Notes: a model not told the origin generated them from the letters alone. Shown: positions 10,301 through 18,663, numbered from the stretch's first letter. The stretch: 64,000 nucleotides of DNA from Amanita rubescens (GCA_015039365.1 WION01000004.1:1426001-1490000); one strand, 5' to 3'. Translations and numbers: made by a program.

Positions 10301-10943
10301 TATATCGTGCGATAGTTACTTGGTCGTATTCGTCTTCTGACCAGCTTCCTATATCCTCAAATGTATGCGTGTTCCATCCGTGATCTGTCGTCTGTGATCC
10401 TTTGTGTGACATCAAATATCCGATAACGAGATCTTCTTCCTGTTCAGGCATAGCTATTCTGTCAATCTGTTGACAGATGCTCCGAAGTGATGCCTTGATC
10501 TTGTCCTGTTCAGAGTCTCGGAACTCTAGAGTCTTTTCTTTCCAATTTACGTCAGGGTTATGCTTCTCTAGCCAAGGAAGCCCCAGTATAATCGTTTGTT
10601 TTCCTATTGCTGATACGTGAAACCATTCGGTCATGCGTTTTCCGTTCATTTCGAAGGTGATTAGACATTGTTCATCAATTTCTCCTTCTTTGTTTATGGT
10701 GCCATCGACGTTATAAACTCTAATTGGTCGTGGAGTTTTTCGCTTTCTCCATTTGTGTGCTATCTTTTTGTCGATAAATATCCCTTCGGCTCCGCAGTCG
10801 ATAAGGGCAACGAGGTTTTCAGTGTTGTTTTCAGTTTCAACTTTGATAGGGACAGATAATCTTCGTTTTGAAATAGATTGTACTGTTACATGAGATATAT
10901 TGAGAGTTGAATCTGGTGTATCTGAGACTTCATCCACTGTCAT
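7347..10943 (-). CDS. pol: Chromovirus Pol: protease, reverse transcriptase, RNase H, integrase, chromodomain
   Basis: About 1198 residues from ATG 10943 (MTVDEVSDTPDSTLN). Domains in order: aspartic protease (ALIDCGAEG, near residue 50), reverse transcriptase (TKLDIRWGYNNV and the catalytic YMDD), RNase H (LQTDASDRAIGAVL), integrase with an HHCC finger (HESPTSGHPG...CTACQQMK) and a DDE core (TMDFITDLP, SDRGPQF, HPQTDGQTERYN), and a C-terminal chromodomain (EYEVEALLAHRK...FLVKWKGY...NTWEPENNL). The ATG lies 11 nt past the gag TAA and in a different frame, so expression by reinitiation is more likely than simple readthrough. The chromodomain would direct integration to marked chromatin in related elements. 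No inactivating change is seen. Confidence 0.95.
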   Translation of the reverse strand: MTVDEVSDTPDSTLNISHVTVQSISKRRLSVPIKVETENNTENLVALIDCGAEGIFIDKKIAHKWRKRKTPRPIRVYNVDGTINKEGEIDEQCLITFEMNGKRMTEWFHVSAIGKQTIILGLPWLEKHNPDVNWKEKTLEFRDSEQDKIKASLRSICQQIDRIAMPEQEEDLVIGYLMSHKGSQTTDHGWNTHTFEDIGSWSEDEYDQVTIARYTPAQQMEHKYHQTEEVYTLPPEYSAWKDVFEKKASERFPESRSWDHQIELRDDFIPKRGKIYPLSPKQQNTLDEWIKEHVEKGYIRPSKSPQASPFFFVEKKEAQKLRPCQDYRYLNEYTKPNAYPLPLISDLMIKLKDSEYFTKLDIRWGYNNVQIKESDRWKAAFITNRGLFEPNVMFFGLRNSPATFQAMMDDYFRDFTEKGWLIIYMDDMLIHARTKEELEIRTKQVLERLQKHDLYLKLEKCKFAAQEVDFLGTVILKNTIKMDPIKLAGIRDWPTPTTVKQVRSFLGFGNYYRRFIFGFAHLARPLHDLTKKNKLWTWTAECQVAFDLLKERFTSAPVLMMPDVNKPFILQTDASDRAIGAVLMQKDDNGDLHPCGYLSHALTPTETRWQIYDRELFAIYYALYNEWRYLLEGAEHPVIIHCDHKNLLYYREPQRLTNRQARWWNDLSRFNIKLTHVPGAKLIIADALSRRPDHMTKDEPEELITMLPKELFVRTIAEDLRNRAIEITVKDEFAQSIKKCLKEKGTPPLRTALSDWTLDDELILYKGKSFIPPDTDLRRDIIRDFHESPTSGHPGFFKTLALLKEYYWWPLMSKMVKQFIDGCTACQQMKSNTHPTAAPLMPIKSHAHRPFQQITMDFITDLPTSNGFDSIFIVVDQGLTKGVILMPCNKTITADETADLYIRNVFKNFGLPDVMISDRGPQFASHVFNGIMDSLKIKHKMSTAFHPQTDGQTERYNAELEAYLRIFCAYEPDTWNKMIPIAQFAHNSRTHEALKQSPFQLMYGTSPVALPLVSNKTNTPTADNRINSLFRAREEALAAHDLARAKMMERTTRKTKPFKVNDKVWLESRNLKIPYQSRKLAPKREGPFSIKEVLGPVTYRLTLPRQWKIHNVFHAALLTPFKETSFHGITETRPPPDLIEGEQEYEVEALLAHRKFRGKLQFLVKWKGYDTSENTWEPENNLTHMEDLLLEYKRRRKL

Positions 10944-10954
10944 GAGCCCCACTG

Positions 10955-12013
10955 TTAAAAATCCTCGTTTTCATCGGCAAGAGATAGCAATAGATCATTC
11001 TTTTCGTCGGTTGACATCCCTTTCATCAGCGCTCGGATGTTCTTGGTGTAATTTGGTTTTGACTCTCGGACTTCTTCTTCTTCCCAATTTCCGTCACCAT
11101 CATTTGATGTGGCTCGAACGTGACGTTTGGGCGTGAATCCTCTTTTCCTTCCTCCTTTAAATCGGCCTTTCCCTTTGTTTCTTTTCTTCTTCGGGCATTG
11201 CCCTGACATGTGTCCTTTGATTCCGCAGATAAAACATAAACCGTCTTTGATGTAGCGTTCTCTTTCTTCTTTGGACATAGATCTGATCGTAAGTTCTAAT
11301 TCTGGGTCTTCTTCGTATTCCAGAAATTTATGATCGATCTGCATAGCCCATGATTCGTCGTTATGAGAGGATGATGAATGACCATTTCCAGATCGAGGGG
11401 AATAAGCATATGAACGGGTTCGGATGTTGTCGAGTTTGATAGCAATGTCGTACCAATCTTGTAGTGTTTTTGGGTTCATGAGCATTGCTTTTTCGAACTC
11501 GGGTGCTGTAAGTCCTTTTCCGAACATATGGAATGCTGCTTCTCCTTCGATTCCGGCTTTCGTGATTTGTTCCTTGAACTGATTAACGTAGTTAGGTAGG
11601 GTCATCTGTTTCTTTCCTTTCATAGACGATCTGTTTTGTAGATTGAGAATTTTCGTGTATGCATTTCCACTTGGATCAACTTCTCCCCAATCTGTCAAGA
11701 ATGACAGTTTAAATGCTTCCCAGTTGTCGAACAAAGCAGGTCTCGTGATGCCTCCTTCGGTCGTGGCACGAGATTTTCGTAGTTCTGCTAGTTTATTCTT
11801 TTTCCATTGTCTAGCTCCGTCTGAGATTTTATTCAGGGTGGCAAGGATTTTTAAACGGTCTGTGTTCATCCGTTCAGGGTTCATATCAAAGAAGATTTCG
11901 ATATCTTCTATGAATGTGTTGGCATCCTTTCGCTTCCCTTTGAATTCAGGAAGATCTCCGATGAGACTAGGGGTTCGTGGGTTAGGTATAGGGTCTGTGC
12001 TTCCTCCAGACAT
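10955..12013 (-). CDS. gag: Chromovirus Gag (capsid/nucleocapsid)
   Basis: 352 residues from the first ATG in frame (MSGGSTDPIPNPRTPSLIGD). It has the retrotransposon gag core: DANTFIEDIEIFFDMNPER, then a WEAFKLSFLTDWG block and an NYVNQFKEQITKAG block. A CCHC nucleocapsid knuckle CFICGIKGHMSGQC follows near residue 260, with a strongly basic stretch after it. The frame stays open and coding-like for a further 222 codons upstream without any ATG (see next entry), so the true N-terminus is probably longer. It ends at TAA 10957-10955, just before the pol ATG. Confidence 0.92.
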   Translation of the reverse strand: MSGGSTDPIPNPRTPSLIGDLPEFKGKRKDANTFIEDIEIFFDMNPERMNTDRLKILATLNKISDGARQWKKNKLAELRKSRATTEGGITRPALFDNWEAFKLSFLTDWGEVDPSGNAYTKILNLQNRSSMKGKKQMTLPNYVNQFKEQITKAGIEGEAAFHMFGKGLTAPEFEKAMLMNPKTLQDWYDIAIKLDNIRTRSYAYSPRSGNGHSSSSHNDESWAMQIDHKFLEYEEDPELELTIRSMSKEERERYIKDGLCFICGIKGHMSGQCPKKKRNKGKGRFKGGRKRGFTPKRHVRATSNDGDGNWEEEEVRESKPNYTKNIRALMKGMSTDEKNDLLLSLADENEDF

Positions 12014-12679
12014 CCTTGGTGGGGGTGATGGATCTCTTCGTGGTGGAGTTGGGTCGGGTTTAGGTTCGTCTACTTCGATTCTGTCAGAGTCAAACGGGTC
12101 TTCTTCGTCTTCTTTAGGGTTCGAAGGATCCGGTTCGGGATTGGTCGGTTGTTGGGCAGGTGTTGGTGTCGTTCCAACTGAAAGATCACTGAGAAAATCA
12201 AGGGATAGATCGGGTTTTTGATCTGTTTCTCCTTCTTTCTCGGATTCACTATCGTTTAGGCCAAATTTTGCTTTCTTTTTGCCTTTTGTCTGTATGGAAA
12301 GGAGAGTTTTCGGTCTTAAGTTCTCTGGTAGAGCATCAACAGTCCCCTTTATCCAAATGGGGGTGTTGAAGTATTCGTTAGGGACAAATTCTTGTGTTTC
12401 GGATGCTATCCAACGTTCTGTGAGGTGATCGAATCTGATGTGCTGTTCCTGAAGATATAGATCTGCGAAATAATAATATGATTCGTTCGGAGGTCTAGTT
12501 TCTTTTTGTGGTATCCAGAATTCTTGTTCTTTAACTGGATTTCCTCCTGTATCTTCCCAGATTCGTTTTGCACCGTTTAGTCTGACGTAGTATCCGTCAA
12601 GAACGTAGTTCCCTTTACGATCTCGTGTAGCTCTATTCGGTGGAGCTCTCCAATCCGTTTTGACGATGTGGCCAGTAAC
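12014..12679 (-). other. In-frame, ATG-less coding extension upstream of chromovirus gag
   Basis: Reading upstream from the gag ATG, the same frame is open for 222 codons to a TAG at 12682-12680. It encodes ordered-looking sequence (blocks such as GYYVRLNGAKRIWEDTGG and YYYFADLYLQEQHIRFDHL, then a KKKAKF basic run and a proline/aspartate-rich linker) without a single methionine. Chance openness of this length is unlikely. Options are a non-AUG start, an ATG brought in by splicing, or an ATG lost by mutation in this copy. Confidence 0.7.
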
Positions 12680-12755
12680 CTACGGGCTGGCTTTCCGGAA
12701 GTTCGTCGAAGTGTATGTTATCAAATGCCAATGAATCGATGTTCAGGCTTATTGA

Positions 12756-12998
12756 TAAGTTCGACTTAATTGTTACGAACTCGTTAATCTCAACTTAAGT
12801 TGCAGCGGCAACTCTTGTCACGATTACAAGTCTTAAGTCAAACGTTAAGATTATAAGTTTAATACTAAGTCAAGGCGTTGACTTAGGATCTGAGGGCGAT
12901 TGTGGTAGATGAGTTAAGAGTACGGTTATATTGCCAGACGACAATAAACAGCTAAGTCGAACTTAGGGTTCGACTCTAGAATACAAGTGGTACTTATA
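12756..12998 (-). promoter_or_regulatory. Chromovirus TATA box, inferred transcript start and self-priming PBS
   Basis: In the element's direction a TATAAG box lies at 12998-12993. Thirty-three nt downstream, at 12965-12953, is TAAGTTCGACTTA. Two bases inside the 5' LTR boundary, at 12768-12756, is its exact 13-nt reverse complement, TAAGTCGAACTTA. There is no TGG tRNA-type primer site. In Tf1-like elements the first ~11 nt of the mRNA fold back onto the primer-binding site and are cleaved to prime cDNA synthesis; this layout fits that mechanism. The transcript start is inferred, not shown. Confidence 0.7.
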
Positions 12999-13222
12999 CT
13001 AGCGAGTACAATGAGACGTACTAATTAATGTATAAAGGTAAGTACGAAAGTAGGTATAAGGACGGCGTCATATGTGGAACAAGGAATGGTATAAGTAAGG
13101 AAACGAGCTTGTCCGTATGAATCGAGCATAAAGGGGATGACGAGTAAGGTATGCATAAAGGAAATAGACATGTCCGACGTATCATGTGAGCATAATGCGG
13201 GAGTCCGTACCGTGTTGTAACA
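12771..13222 (-). repeat. 5' LTR of the chromovirus (452 bp)
   Basis: Identical to 5114-5565, TGTTAC...GTAACA ends. The flanking CAACC at 13223-13227 matches 5109-5113. Immediately right, ACCGGTCTTTTTGGCAAC continues the interrupted CCGG-type repeat. Confidence 0.95.
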
Positions 13223-13443
13223 CAACCGGTCTTTTTGGCAACTGTTTGGGTGGGTTTGAGGGATGGATTGGGAGTCAGGCACTCAGATGTCGTTCCCCTG
13301 TTCGACCTTCCAAATTGGGTAATTAATAATAACAGAGTGAACTTCGCATTTTTGATATGTTATAAAGTAGATATTACTGTTATTACAAGTTAGACAAGTG
13401 GGTAGGTAGGTTGGTGGATGGATCTGATAGTAACTATGTTAAT
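13223..13443. other. Short interval between chromovirus and Ngaro element
   Basis: Starts with the tail of the CCGG-type repeat (to about 13250), then AT-rich unique sequence with a small GTGGGTAGGTAGG run. No gene is seen. Confidence 0.5.
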
Positions 13444-13819
13444 GTATGTTTAAACTAGTTTACTGTTATCTAATCCCGACGAAACCTTCTTCACACCCGT
13501 TCCCGCGCTTCGCGCAGCGAGCCACTCGCGCTTTCTTTGTGAGAGCCTCATGAGTGTCTTTCGTGCCTAACTGGCTTCCTTTATTCTTCAATGACTAGCC
13601 TAACTGGCTTCATTGACAGGCTGAGACATCACCCCGTGATCATGTCTCAGTTTTTCACGTGGGAGAAGATTTAGCAGCCGCGGGTGCCCTGCTGCTCCCT
13701 AGCGCTCTCTTCCTCCCACCAGGTTCGCCATCCTCAGCTTCAATCGATTTTCAGCTTACTAACCTCTTTTTTCCTCCCACTGTAGAGTTACGCTCAGGCG
13801 TACATACTTCTCGCGCTAC
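13444..13819 (+). repeat. Ngaro repeat A1
   Basis: Starts GTATGTTTAAACTAG; matches A2 (18115-18490) over 376 bp with one visible difference, ending at CTCGCGCTAC just before the gag start. Confidence 0.93.
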
Positions 13820-13847
13820 AACAGACTTCGTTCATCTATTCAGTCAT

Positions 13848-15143
13848 ATGTCTGACAATAACCTGTCGAGTTCAACTGTACCAACTTCTACTCAATCTAC
13901 GCAAAGCGCACCTGCTCGATCACGCGATCTCGTCAGGGACTGTGATAAAATAATTGAACGGTATCATTCAGGCGTACTTGAGAAAAGTGAAGCTCTTGCT
14001 TCCATCATCCGCATAATTCCAGAGTCAACCACTCTCGGCTCACAAGGTTTCAATGCCTTCACTCAATATCTCGCGCGATTGGAGGAAGAAGACGACCGAA
14101 ACCTCTCCGCTGCTCAGCGAGGAAGGCAAGCTTCCTCTACGACAGCGAATTCAAACGAGTCCGAACGAGAGCAAAATATCACTACTTCGGCGAATTCAAA
14201 TGAATCCGACCCATCGGGATCCTCCGACTCTCAGCCTTTTGAAAAGGCTCAGCCGCCCCGGACTCACACTTTCACCCGAGCATGTTCACCAGGTCTCGAG
14301 GGAAACGGAGTCAAACGCGCCAAAATTGACGACACCTACCTTCCCTGGCTCGACAAAGATGCAATCGACGAACAACTCGATACAGAGCGAATCAAAGAAG
14401 ATCTCGCTAAGACTCGACGACAACTTGCTGAGTACCGGAAGGACCCCCGTTCAGTACTCGACTCCGTTCTCGACGCCATGCATCATGTCTCCTTCCCAGA
14501 ATCCGAATGGCTCGCAATCATCAAAGGACATGCCGCCAACTTCGACAAAATCCACAACCATCGACTCTCACTCAGCACCTCCTACAAAGCAACCAGACAT
14601 ATTGCACAAGGACTCGATTTCGTTATCGAGGATCCTGAACCTCCCAACAAAGTCAAGTCTCAAGGAGACTGGGAGAACGTCTGGTACTCCTTCTTCCAAG
14701 CCTGTACCTTCATCTTCCCCCATCGTGCCAACGAACTCCGTGAATACCATGAGTGGGTTCACAACCGATTTGAAGCCTGTCACCCGAGTTTCCACCAACG
14801 CGTCATTAACCTTGACGTCAAAATCCGAAACTTCGTTGCCTCCCGTCGAGACATTTCTCTTGAGCAATCGTATAAATTCTCCCACCTCGAAGGATCTTAC
14901 ATCCACGAGTGGGGTGCCGGTTACATTGCCACAAAGTTGCAAACGTCCGAGAGAGGAGCAATTGGAGGAACATCCTCGTCGCGAAGGGTCCAAGCACCAT
15001 GCATCAGATTTAACGAAGGACGCTGTCCGAACTCCAGTGGACGCTGCCGCTTCTTACACGTCTGCTCTAAGTGCCGACGAGGTGGACACGTTGTGGAGAA
15101 ATGCACCGCTTCATCTGATAAGCCTCGAACCAGCCTCGCTTAA
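13848..15143 (+). CDS. Ngaro gag-like protein with CCCH and CCHC-type zinc motifs
   Basis: 431 residues from ATG 13848 (MSDNNLSSSTVPTSTQS). The frame is open further upstream to a GTG at 13659, but that part lies in repeat A1, so the ATG just beyond A1 is preferred. The N-terminal half is Ser/Thr-rich. A helical core (about residues 160-350: WLAIIKGHAANFDKIHNHRL, YHEWVHNRFEACHPSFHQRV) is followed by a C-terminal zinc segment, CIRFNEGRCPNSSGRCRFLH and CSKCRRGGHVVEKC. This matches gag of fungal Ngaro/DIRS elements, which packages element RNA. It ends at TAA 15141-15143, overlapping the pol frame (+1 relative to gag). Confidence 0.85.
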   Translation: MSDNNLSSSTVPTSTQSTQSAPARSRDLVRDCDKIIERYHSGVLEKSEALASIIRIIPESTTLGSQGFNAFTQYLARLEEEDDRNLSAAQRGRQASSTTANSNESEREQNITTSANSNESDPSGSSDSQPFEKAQPPRTHTFTRACSPGLEGNGVKRAKIDDTYLPWLDKDAIDEQLDTERIKEDLAKTRRQLAEYRKDPRSVLDSVLDAMHHVSFPESEWLAIIKGHAANFDKIHNHRLSLSTSYKATRHIAQGLDFVIEDPEPPNKVKSQGDWENVWYSFFQACTFIFPHRANELREYHEWVHNRFEACHPSFHQRVINLDVKIRNFVASRRDISLEQSYKFSHLEGSYIHEWGAGYIATKLQTSERGAIGGTSSSRRVQAPCIRFNEGRCPNSSGRCRFLHVCSKCRRGGHVVEKCTASSDKPRTSLA

Positions 15144-16971
15144 ATTTCATCGTGGTTTACTTTGGTCACATGACGAAAAGGGACATAGTCCCACAGCTCT
15201 CTCGACTACGTTTGATTCCCCTTTGCCTCGGCCTTCCAGTGTTGAATTCCAACCCGAGATATTATCAACAATTTCTTCCTTTCCGCATCTCTTCAAAATC
15301 GTGACCCCCATTAACGTAACTCGATTCGAATTTCTTCTTAGCTCGCATCCGAACCGTCCCTTTGTTAATTCGGTCCTTGTCGGCTTACGAGAAGGTTTCT
15401 GGCCATTCGCGCGCACTCAACCAAACTCGTACCCCCTCACACATGATGCCTCTTTCAGGCCTCCTAAAACCTCGGAACAACGGCAGTTCCTTATCGACCA
15501 ATGCCATATCGAACTCTCAGTCGATCGCTTCTCACCCTCGTTCGGAACGAATCTATTACCTGGGATGTACAGCATGCCTATCCACTCAGTCCCTAAGCCT
15601 GGTACCAGTAAATTGCGACTGGTTGTCGACCACAGTGCAACAGCTTACTCTCTAAACTCTATGATTTCACGAGAGGATATAGCTGGCTGCAAACTGGACA
15701 CAATTAAAGACTTAGTCGATTCCTTACTCCAATTCCGACGTGAACACGGTTCCCATGTCAAACTCGTTCTTTGGAAATCAGATGTCTCAGCAGCTTACCG
15801 TCGTTTACCGATGCATCCCCTTTGGCAAATCAAACAGGTAGTGACAGTCGAGGGTTTACGCTATATCAACCGCTGCAACAACTTTGGCAATCGTGCGTCT
15901 CAGCGTTTATGGATTGCGTTCATGGCTCTCGTTATTTGGATTGCCATTTTTGTTTATCGAATCGATCATCTGAAGCTATACACCGACGACGCATACTCGT
16001 TTGAACTAGCTTCAAACTTTCAAACCTACCAACCTTATAATTCATCTTTCCCAAGCAAACAAGCCCGGCTTTTACGTCTCTGGGACGAGCTTGGAATTCC
16101 CCATGAACAGGCGAAACAAGTCTGGGGGGAACCACTAGTTATTATTGGTTTCTTAGTTGACCCAAATGCGATGACGGTAACTATCCCAGCTCCGAAACTT
16201 CAAGAACTACTACTTGCGATTCAGAGCTTTTGTTATCCGTCTGATGGGTCACGCCGGCACTCATTGCGTCGTTTTATGCAACTCGCCGGCTGGATCAATT
16301 GGTCACTCAATGTCTTTCCTCTGCTTAAACCTTGCCTTTCGGGCCTATTCGACAAAATCCGCAAGAAGACCAAGCCCGACGCGCTAGTGTATGTGAACCA
16401 AACCATTCGATCAGAACTTGACTGGTTCTCAAACCACGTTCGTCGAAGTGATGGCGTTCATGTCATGGAATCCCTGACCTGGCGACCGTCGGAAGCTGAT
16501 TATGTCTTCTTCTGCGATGCCTCTCTCGATGGTTTAGGGTGCTATCTACCTATTACGAACACTGGCTTTGCTGCACAAGCGCCGGCTTTTGCACCTAGCA
16601 ACAACATTTTCTTTCTCGAAGCCCTTTGTGTTTGTTGGGCTATTCACCTCGCTCATCGCCTACACCTATCTGGAAACATTGTTATCTTCACCGACAATGA
16701 GAACACTGTCTCACTTTTCAACCGCCTCTACTCCAGTGTTCCTCTTTATAACCCAATCTTGATCGCCGCTGTGGATATTCTCATTCAGAAACCTTTCCAT
16801 GTGCAAATACTTACTGTACCGGGTGCAGAGAACGTCATTGCCGACGCTCTTTCACGTGCACGTTTTAGTCTTATCCACGAGCGCTTTCCCGATCTGCAAT
16901 TCAATTTTCACGAAGCGCTACCAGCTCTTCCTTCACCCTCACGTCACACGCTGGGGGCATCGCAATGTTAA
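14053..16971 (+). CDS. Ngaro reverse transcriptase / RNase H polyprotein
   Basis: The frame is open from 14053, but the first ~360 codons lie over gag and look like shadow (Ser/Thr/Pro-rich). The conserved protein is recognisable from about 15090 (VDTLWRNAPLHLISLEPASL). RT motifs include KLRLVVDHSA, LVLWKSDVSAAYRRLPMHP, RCNNFGNRASQRLW and the catalytic LYTDDAYS. RNase H is marked by DYVFFCDASLDGLGCY, NNIFFLEALCVCWAI and VIFTDNENTVSLF, ending with NVIADALSRAR. This matches basidiomycete Ngaro RT-RH proteins. It is probably made by frameshift or reinitiation from gag. The TAA stop overlaps the recombinase ATG (ATGTTAA). Confidence 0.9.
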   Translation: MPSLNISRDWRKKTTETSPLLSEEGKLPLRQRIQTSPNESKISLLRRIQMNPTHRDPPTLSLLKRLSRPGLTLSPEHVHQVSRETESNAPKLTTPTFPGSTKMQSTNNSIQSESKKISLRLDDNLLSTGRTPVQYSTPFSTPCIMSPSQNPNGSQSSKDMPPTSTKSTTIDSHSAPPTKQPDILHKDSISLSRILNLPTKSSLKETGRTSGTPSSKPVPSSSPIVPTNSVNTMSGFTTDLKPVTRVSTNASLTLTSKSETSLPPVETFLLSNRINSPTSKDLTSTSGVPVTLPQSCKRPREEQLEEHPRREGSKHHASDLTKDAVRTPVDAAASYTSALSADEVDTLWRNAPLHLISLEPASLKFHRGLLWSHDEKGHSPTALSTTFDSPLPRPSSVEFQPEILSTISSFPHLFKIVTPINVTRFEFLLSSHPNRPFVNSVLVGLREGFWPFARTQPNSYPLTHDASFRPPKTSEQRQFLIDQCHIELSVDRFSPSFGTNLLPGMYSMPIHSVPKPGTSKLRLVVDHSATAYSLNSMISREDIAGCKLDTIKDLVDSLLQFRREHGSHVKLVLWKSDVSAAYRRLPMHPLWQIKQVVTVEGLRYINRCNNFGNRASQRLWIAFMALVIWIAIFVYRIDHLKLYTDDAYSFELASNFQTYQPYNSSFPSKQARLLRLWDELGIPHEQAKQVWGEPLVIIGFLVDPNAMTVTIPAPKLQELLLAIQSFCYPSDGSRRHSLRRFMQLAGWINWSLNVFPLLKPCLSGLFDKIRKKTKPDALVYVNQTIRSELDWFSNHVRRSDGVHVMESLTWRPSEADYVFFCDASLDGLGCYLPITNTGFAAQAPAFAPSNNIFFLEALCVCWAIHLAHRLHLSGNIVIFTDNENTVSLFNRLYSSVPLYNPILIAAVDILIQKPFHVQILTVPGAENVIADALSRARFSLIHERFPDLQFNFHEALPALPSPSRHTLGASQC

Positions 16972-17945
16972 ACCGATCCTCTAGTTCACGGCAACCTCAG
17001 CGCGAACCGTGGACTCTGGAGCGTTTATTGCGTGAACGTTCCATTGCGCTTGGAATGTGTCTTGCGGATGGCACAATCGACGCTTATACTTCTGCGGTCA
17101 ACTCTTACATTACCTTTTGCGAACTACATCATTTCCCTTACAACCCTACCCCTGACACCCTTTCCCTTTACGTCACATGGCAATGCTCCCATATCAAACC
17201 TGACAGTGTCAATGCGTACCTATCTGGCCTAGTTCACATACTCGAACCACATTTTCCTGATGTCCGTGCCTCACATAACCACCCGTTAGTCACGAGAACC
17301 CTTGCTGGCTGCCGGCGCCGCTTTGGAACAGCTGCAGTCCGAAAATCTCCTATCTCACCCGTTGACATTCAATCTGCCCTGAATCGACTTGTGCGCCCAT
17401 GGTCCTTTGACGACATGCTGTTCGTCACGTTACTACTAGTTGGTTTTCTAGGGCTACTTCGTCTGGGTGAAATCACCATTCCTGACAGCAAACAACACCA
17501 CTCTTACCGCCGTGTCATCTCCCGTGGCACTGCCGACTTCTCAGGATCCACGTTCAGCTTCCTCTTACCTGCACACAAAGCAGACAAGTTTTTCGAAGGA
17601 AATACAATCATTATCACGCAACGCAATGAGATTCCCGACCCTATTCCTTATTGTCAGCAGTACCTAATCGCCCGCGACCAATTTTTTCCCTTCCACCCAC
17701 AACTCTGGCTTCGATCAAATGGCTGCTCCCCAACACGTTCCTGGTTTTTACATTACCTGCATTCACTTTGCAACCCGACCTTCGGAGGTCACTCCCTTCG
17801 TGCTGGAGGAGCCACAGATCTTGCTCTGCACGGAACTCCATTACCAATCATACAAGCAGCTGGTCGATGGGCTTCCGAATCCTTTCAAGTCTACATTCGG
17901 CGAAACCCATTTCTCATGGACGCCGCACTTCATGCTCAACGATGA
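16965..17945 (+). CDS. Ngaro tyrosine recombinase (integrase)
   Basis: 326 residues from ATG 16965, overlapping the pol stop by 7 nt. An N-terminal SAM-like core-binding part (about 20-110) is followed by the catalytic domain. Its residues are visible in order: the first Arg in GLLRLGE, the HSLRAGG box (H-x2-R), GRWAS (His/Trp position) and the nucleophile Tyr in FQVYIRRNP. All expected residues are present, so it should be catalytically competent. It would integrate a circular cDNA without target duplication. The overlap geometry suggests coupled termination-reinitiation. Confidence 0.93.
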   Translation: MLNRSSSSRQPQREPWTLERLLRERSIALGMCLADGTIDAYTSAVNSYITFCELHHFPYNPTPDTLSLYVTWQCSHIKPDSVNAYLSGLVHILEPHFPDVRASHNHPLVTRTLAGCRRRFGTAAVRKSPISPVDIQSALNRLVRPWSFDDMLFVTLLLVGFLGLLRLGEITIPDSKQHHSYRRVISRGTADFSGSTFSFLLPAHKADKFFEGNTIIITQRNEIPDPIPYCQQYLIARDQFFPFHPQLWLRSNGCSPTRSWFLHYLHSLCNPTFGGHSLRAGGATDLALHGTPLPIIQAAGRWASESFQVYIRRNPFLMDAALHAQR

Positions 17946-18000
17946 ATTATTTTCTCTCACTACGCTCCCATCTCTCGCATCAACTTTAAAAGCCCTCTTA

Positions 18001-18663
18001 GCCATCGCTCACTCGAGCTTGTAATTTTATAGAGCGCGTGGCCTCGCGGCGCGCTGCTTTCTGGCTATCTCTCCTTCCAATTAAGGGTCATTGTTCGTGA
18101 AGTCGTGGGATTAGGTATGTTTAAACTAGTTTACTGTTATCTAATCCCGACGAAACCTTCTTCACACCCGTTCCCGCGCTTCGCGCAGCGAGCCACTCGC
18201 GCTTTCTTTGTGAGAGCCTCATGAGTGTCTTTCGTGCCTAACTGGCTTCCTTTATTCTTCAATGACTAGCCTAACTGGCTTCATTGACAGGCTGAGACAT
18301 CACCCCGTGATCATGTCTCAGTTTTTCACGTGGGAGAAGATTTAGCAGCTGCGGGTGCCCTGCTGCTCCCTAGCGCTCTCTTCCTCCCACCAGGTTCGCC
18401 ATCCTCAGCTTCAATCGATTTTCAGCTTACTAACCTCTTTTTTCCTCCCACTGTAGAGTTACGCTCAGGCGTACATACTTCTCGCGCTACCCTCCCTCCC
18501 ATCCCGTTTTTTCGCTTCTGTAATATTAGTTTTCTCTACCCTGTATTCAGCCATCGCTCACTCGAGCTTGTAATTTTATAGAGCGCGCGGCCTCGCGGCG
18601 CGCTGCTTTCTGGCTATCTCTCCTTCCAATTAAGGGTCATTGTTCATGAAGTCGTGGGATTAG
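18001..18663 (+). repeat. Ngaro right-end repeats B1-A2-(59 bp)-B2
   Basis: B1 18001-18114 and B2 18550-18663 are 114-bp copies (GCCATCGCTCACTCGAG...GTGGGATTAG) with two differences. A2 18115-18490 copies A1. A small frame inside A2 is just the repeat of the A1-encoded leader and not a gene. Confidence 0.92.

Larger units (their letters stand above)
5114..13222 (-). mobile_element. Full-length Ty3/Gypsy chromovirus, minus orientation, very recent
   Basis: Flanked by 452-bp LTRs (5114-5565 and 12771-13222) that are identical by eye and by a 5-bp target duplication CAACC (5109-5113 and 13223-13227). In the minus direction the order is 5' LTR, primer-binding site, a long open gag leader, gag, pol with a C-terminal chromodomain, an extra 579-codon ORF, a purine-rich tract just before the 3' LTR (rc of 5566-5580) and the 3' LTR. 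All three large frames are open. Identical LTRs mean the insertion is very young; with intact frames it may still be active (inference). Chromodomain plus self-priming layout point to the Tf1/sushi group. Confidence 0.95.
13444..18663 (+). mobile_element. Complete Ngaro-type tyrosine-recombinase retrotransposon (DIRS order)
   Basis: The element has the split direct repeat plan of Ngaro/PAT elements. A1 (13444-13819, 376 bp) is at the left. B1 (18001-18114), A2 (18115-18490), a 59-bp spacer and B2 (18550-18663) are at the right. A1 and A2 differ at one base noticed by eye (C/T in the GCAGC[C/T]GCGGG context), and B1 and B2 at two. Internally it encodes gag, RT-RNase H and a tyrosine recombinase; there is no DDE integrase or protease. 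No target duplication is expected or seen, because integration is by recombinase through a circular intermediate. All frames are open, so it may be autonomous. Confidence 0.93.

Noticed and set aside
13659..13847. Longer Ngaro gag starting at GTG 13659
   Set aside because: This part lies in the terminal repeat and the natural ATG at 13848 is just after it.
18330..18581. ORF in the right Ngaro repeat identical to the start of the upstream gag frame
   Set aside because: It is repeat A2, a copy of A1; the frame ends at the repeat edge.
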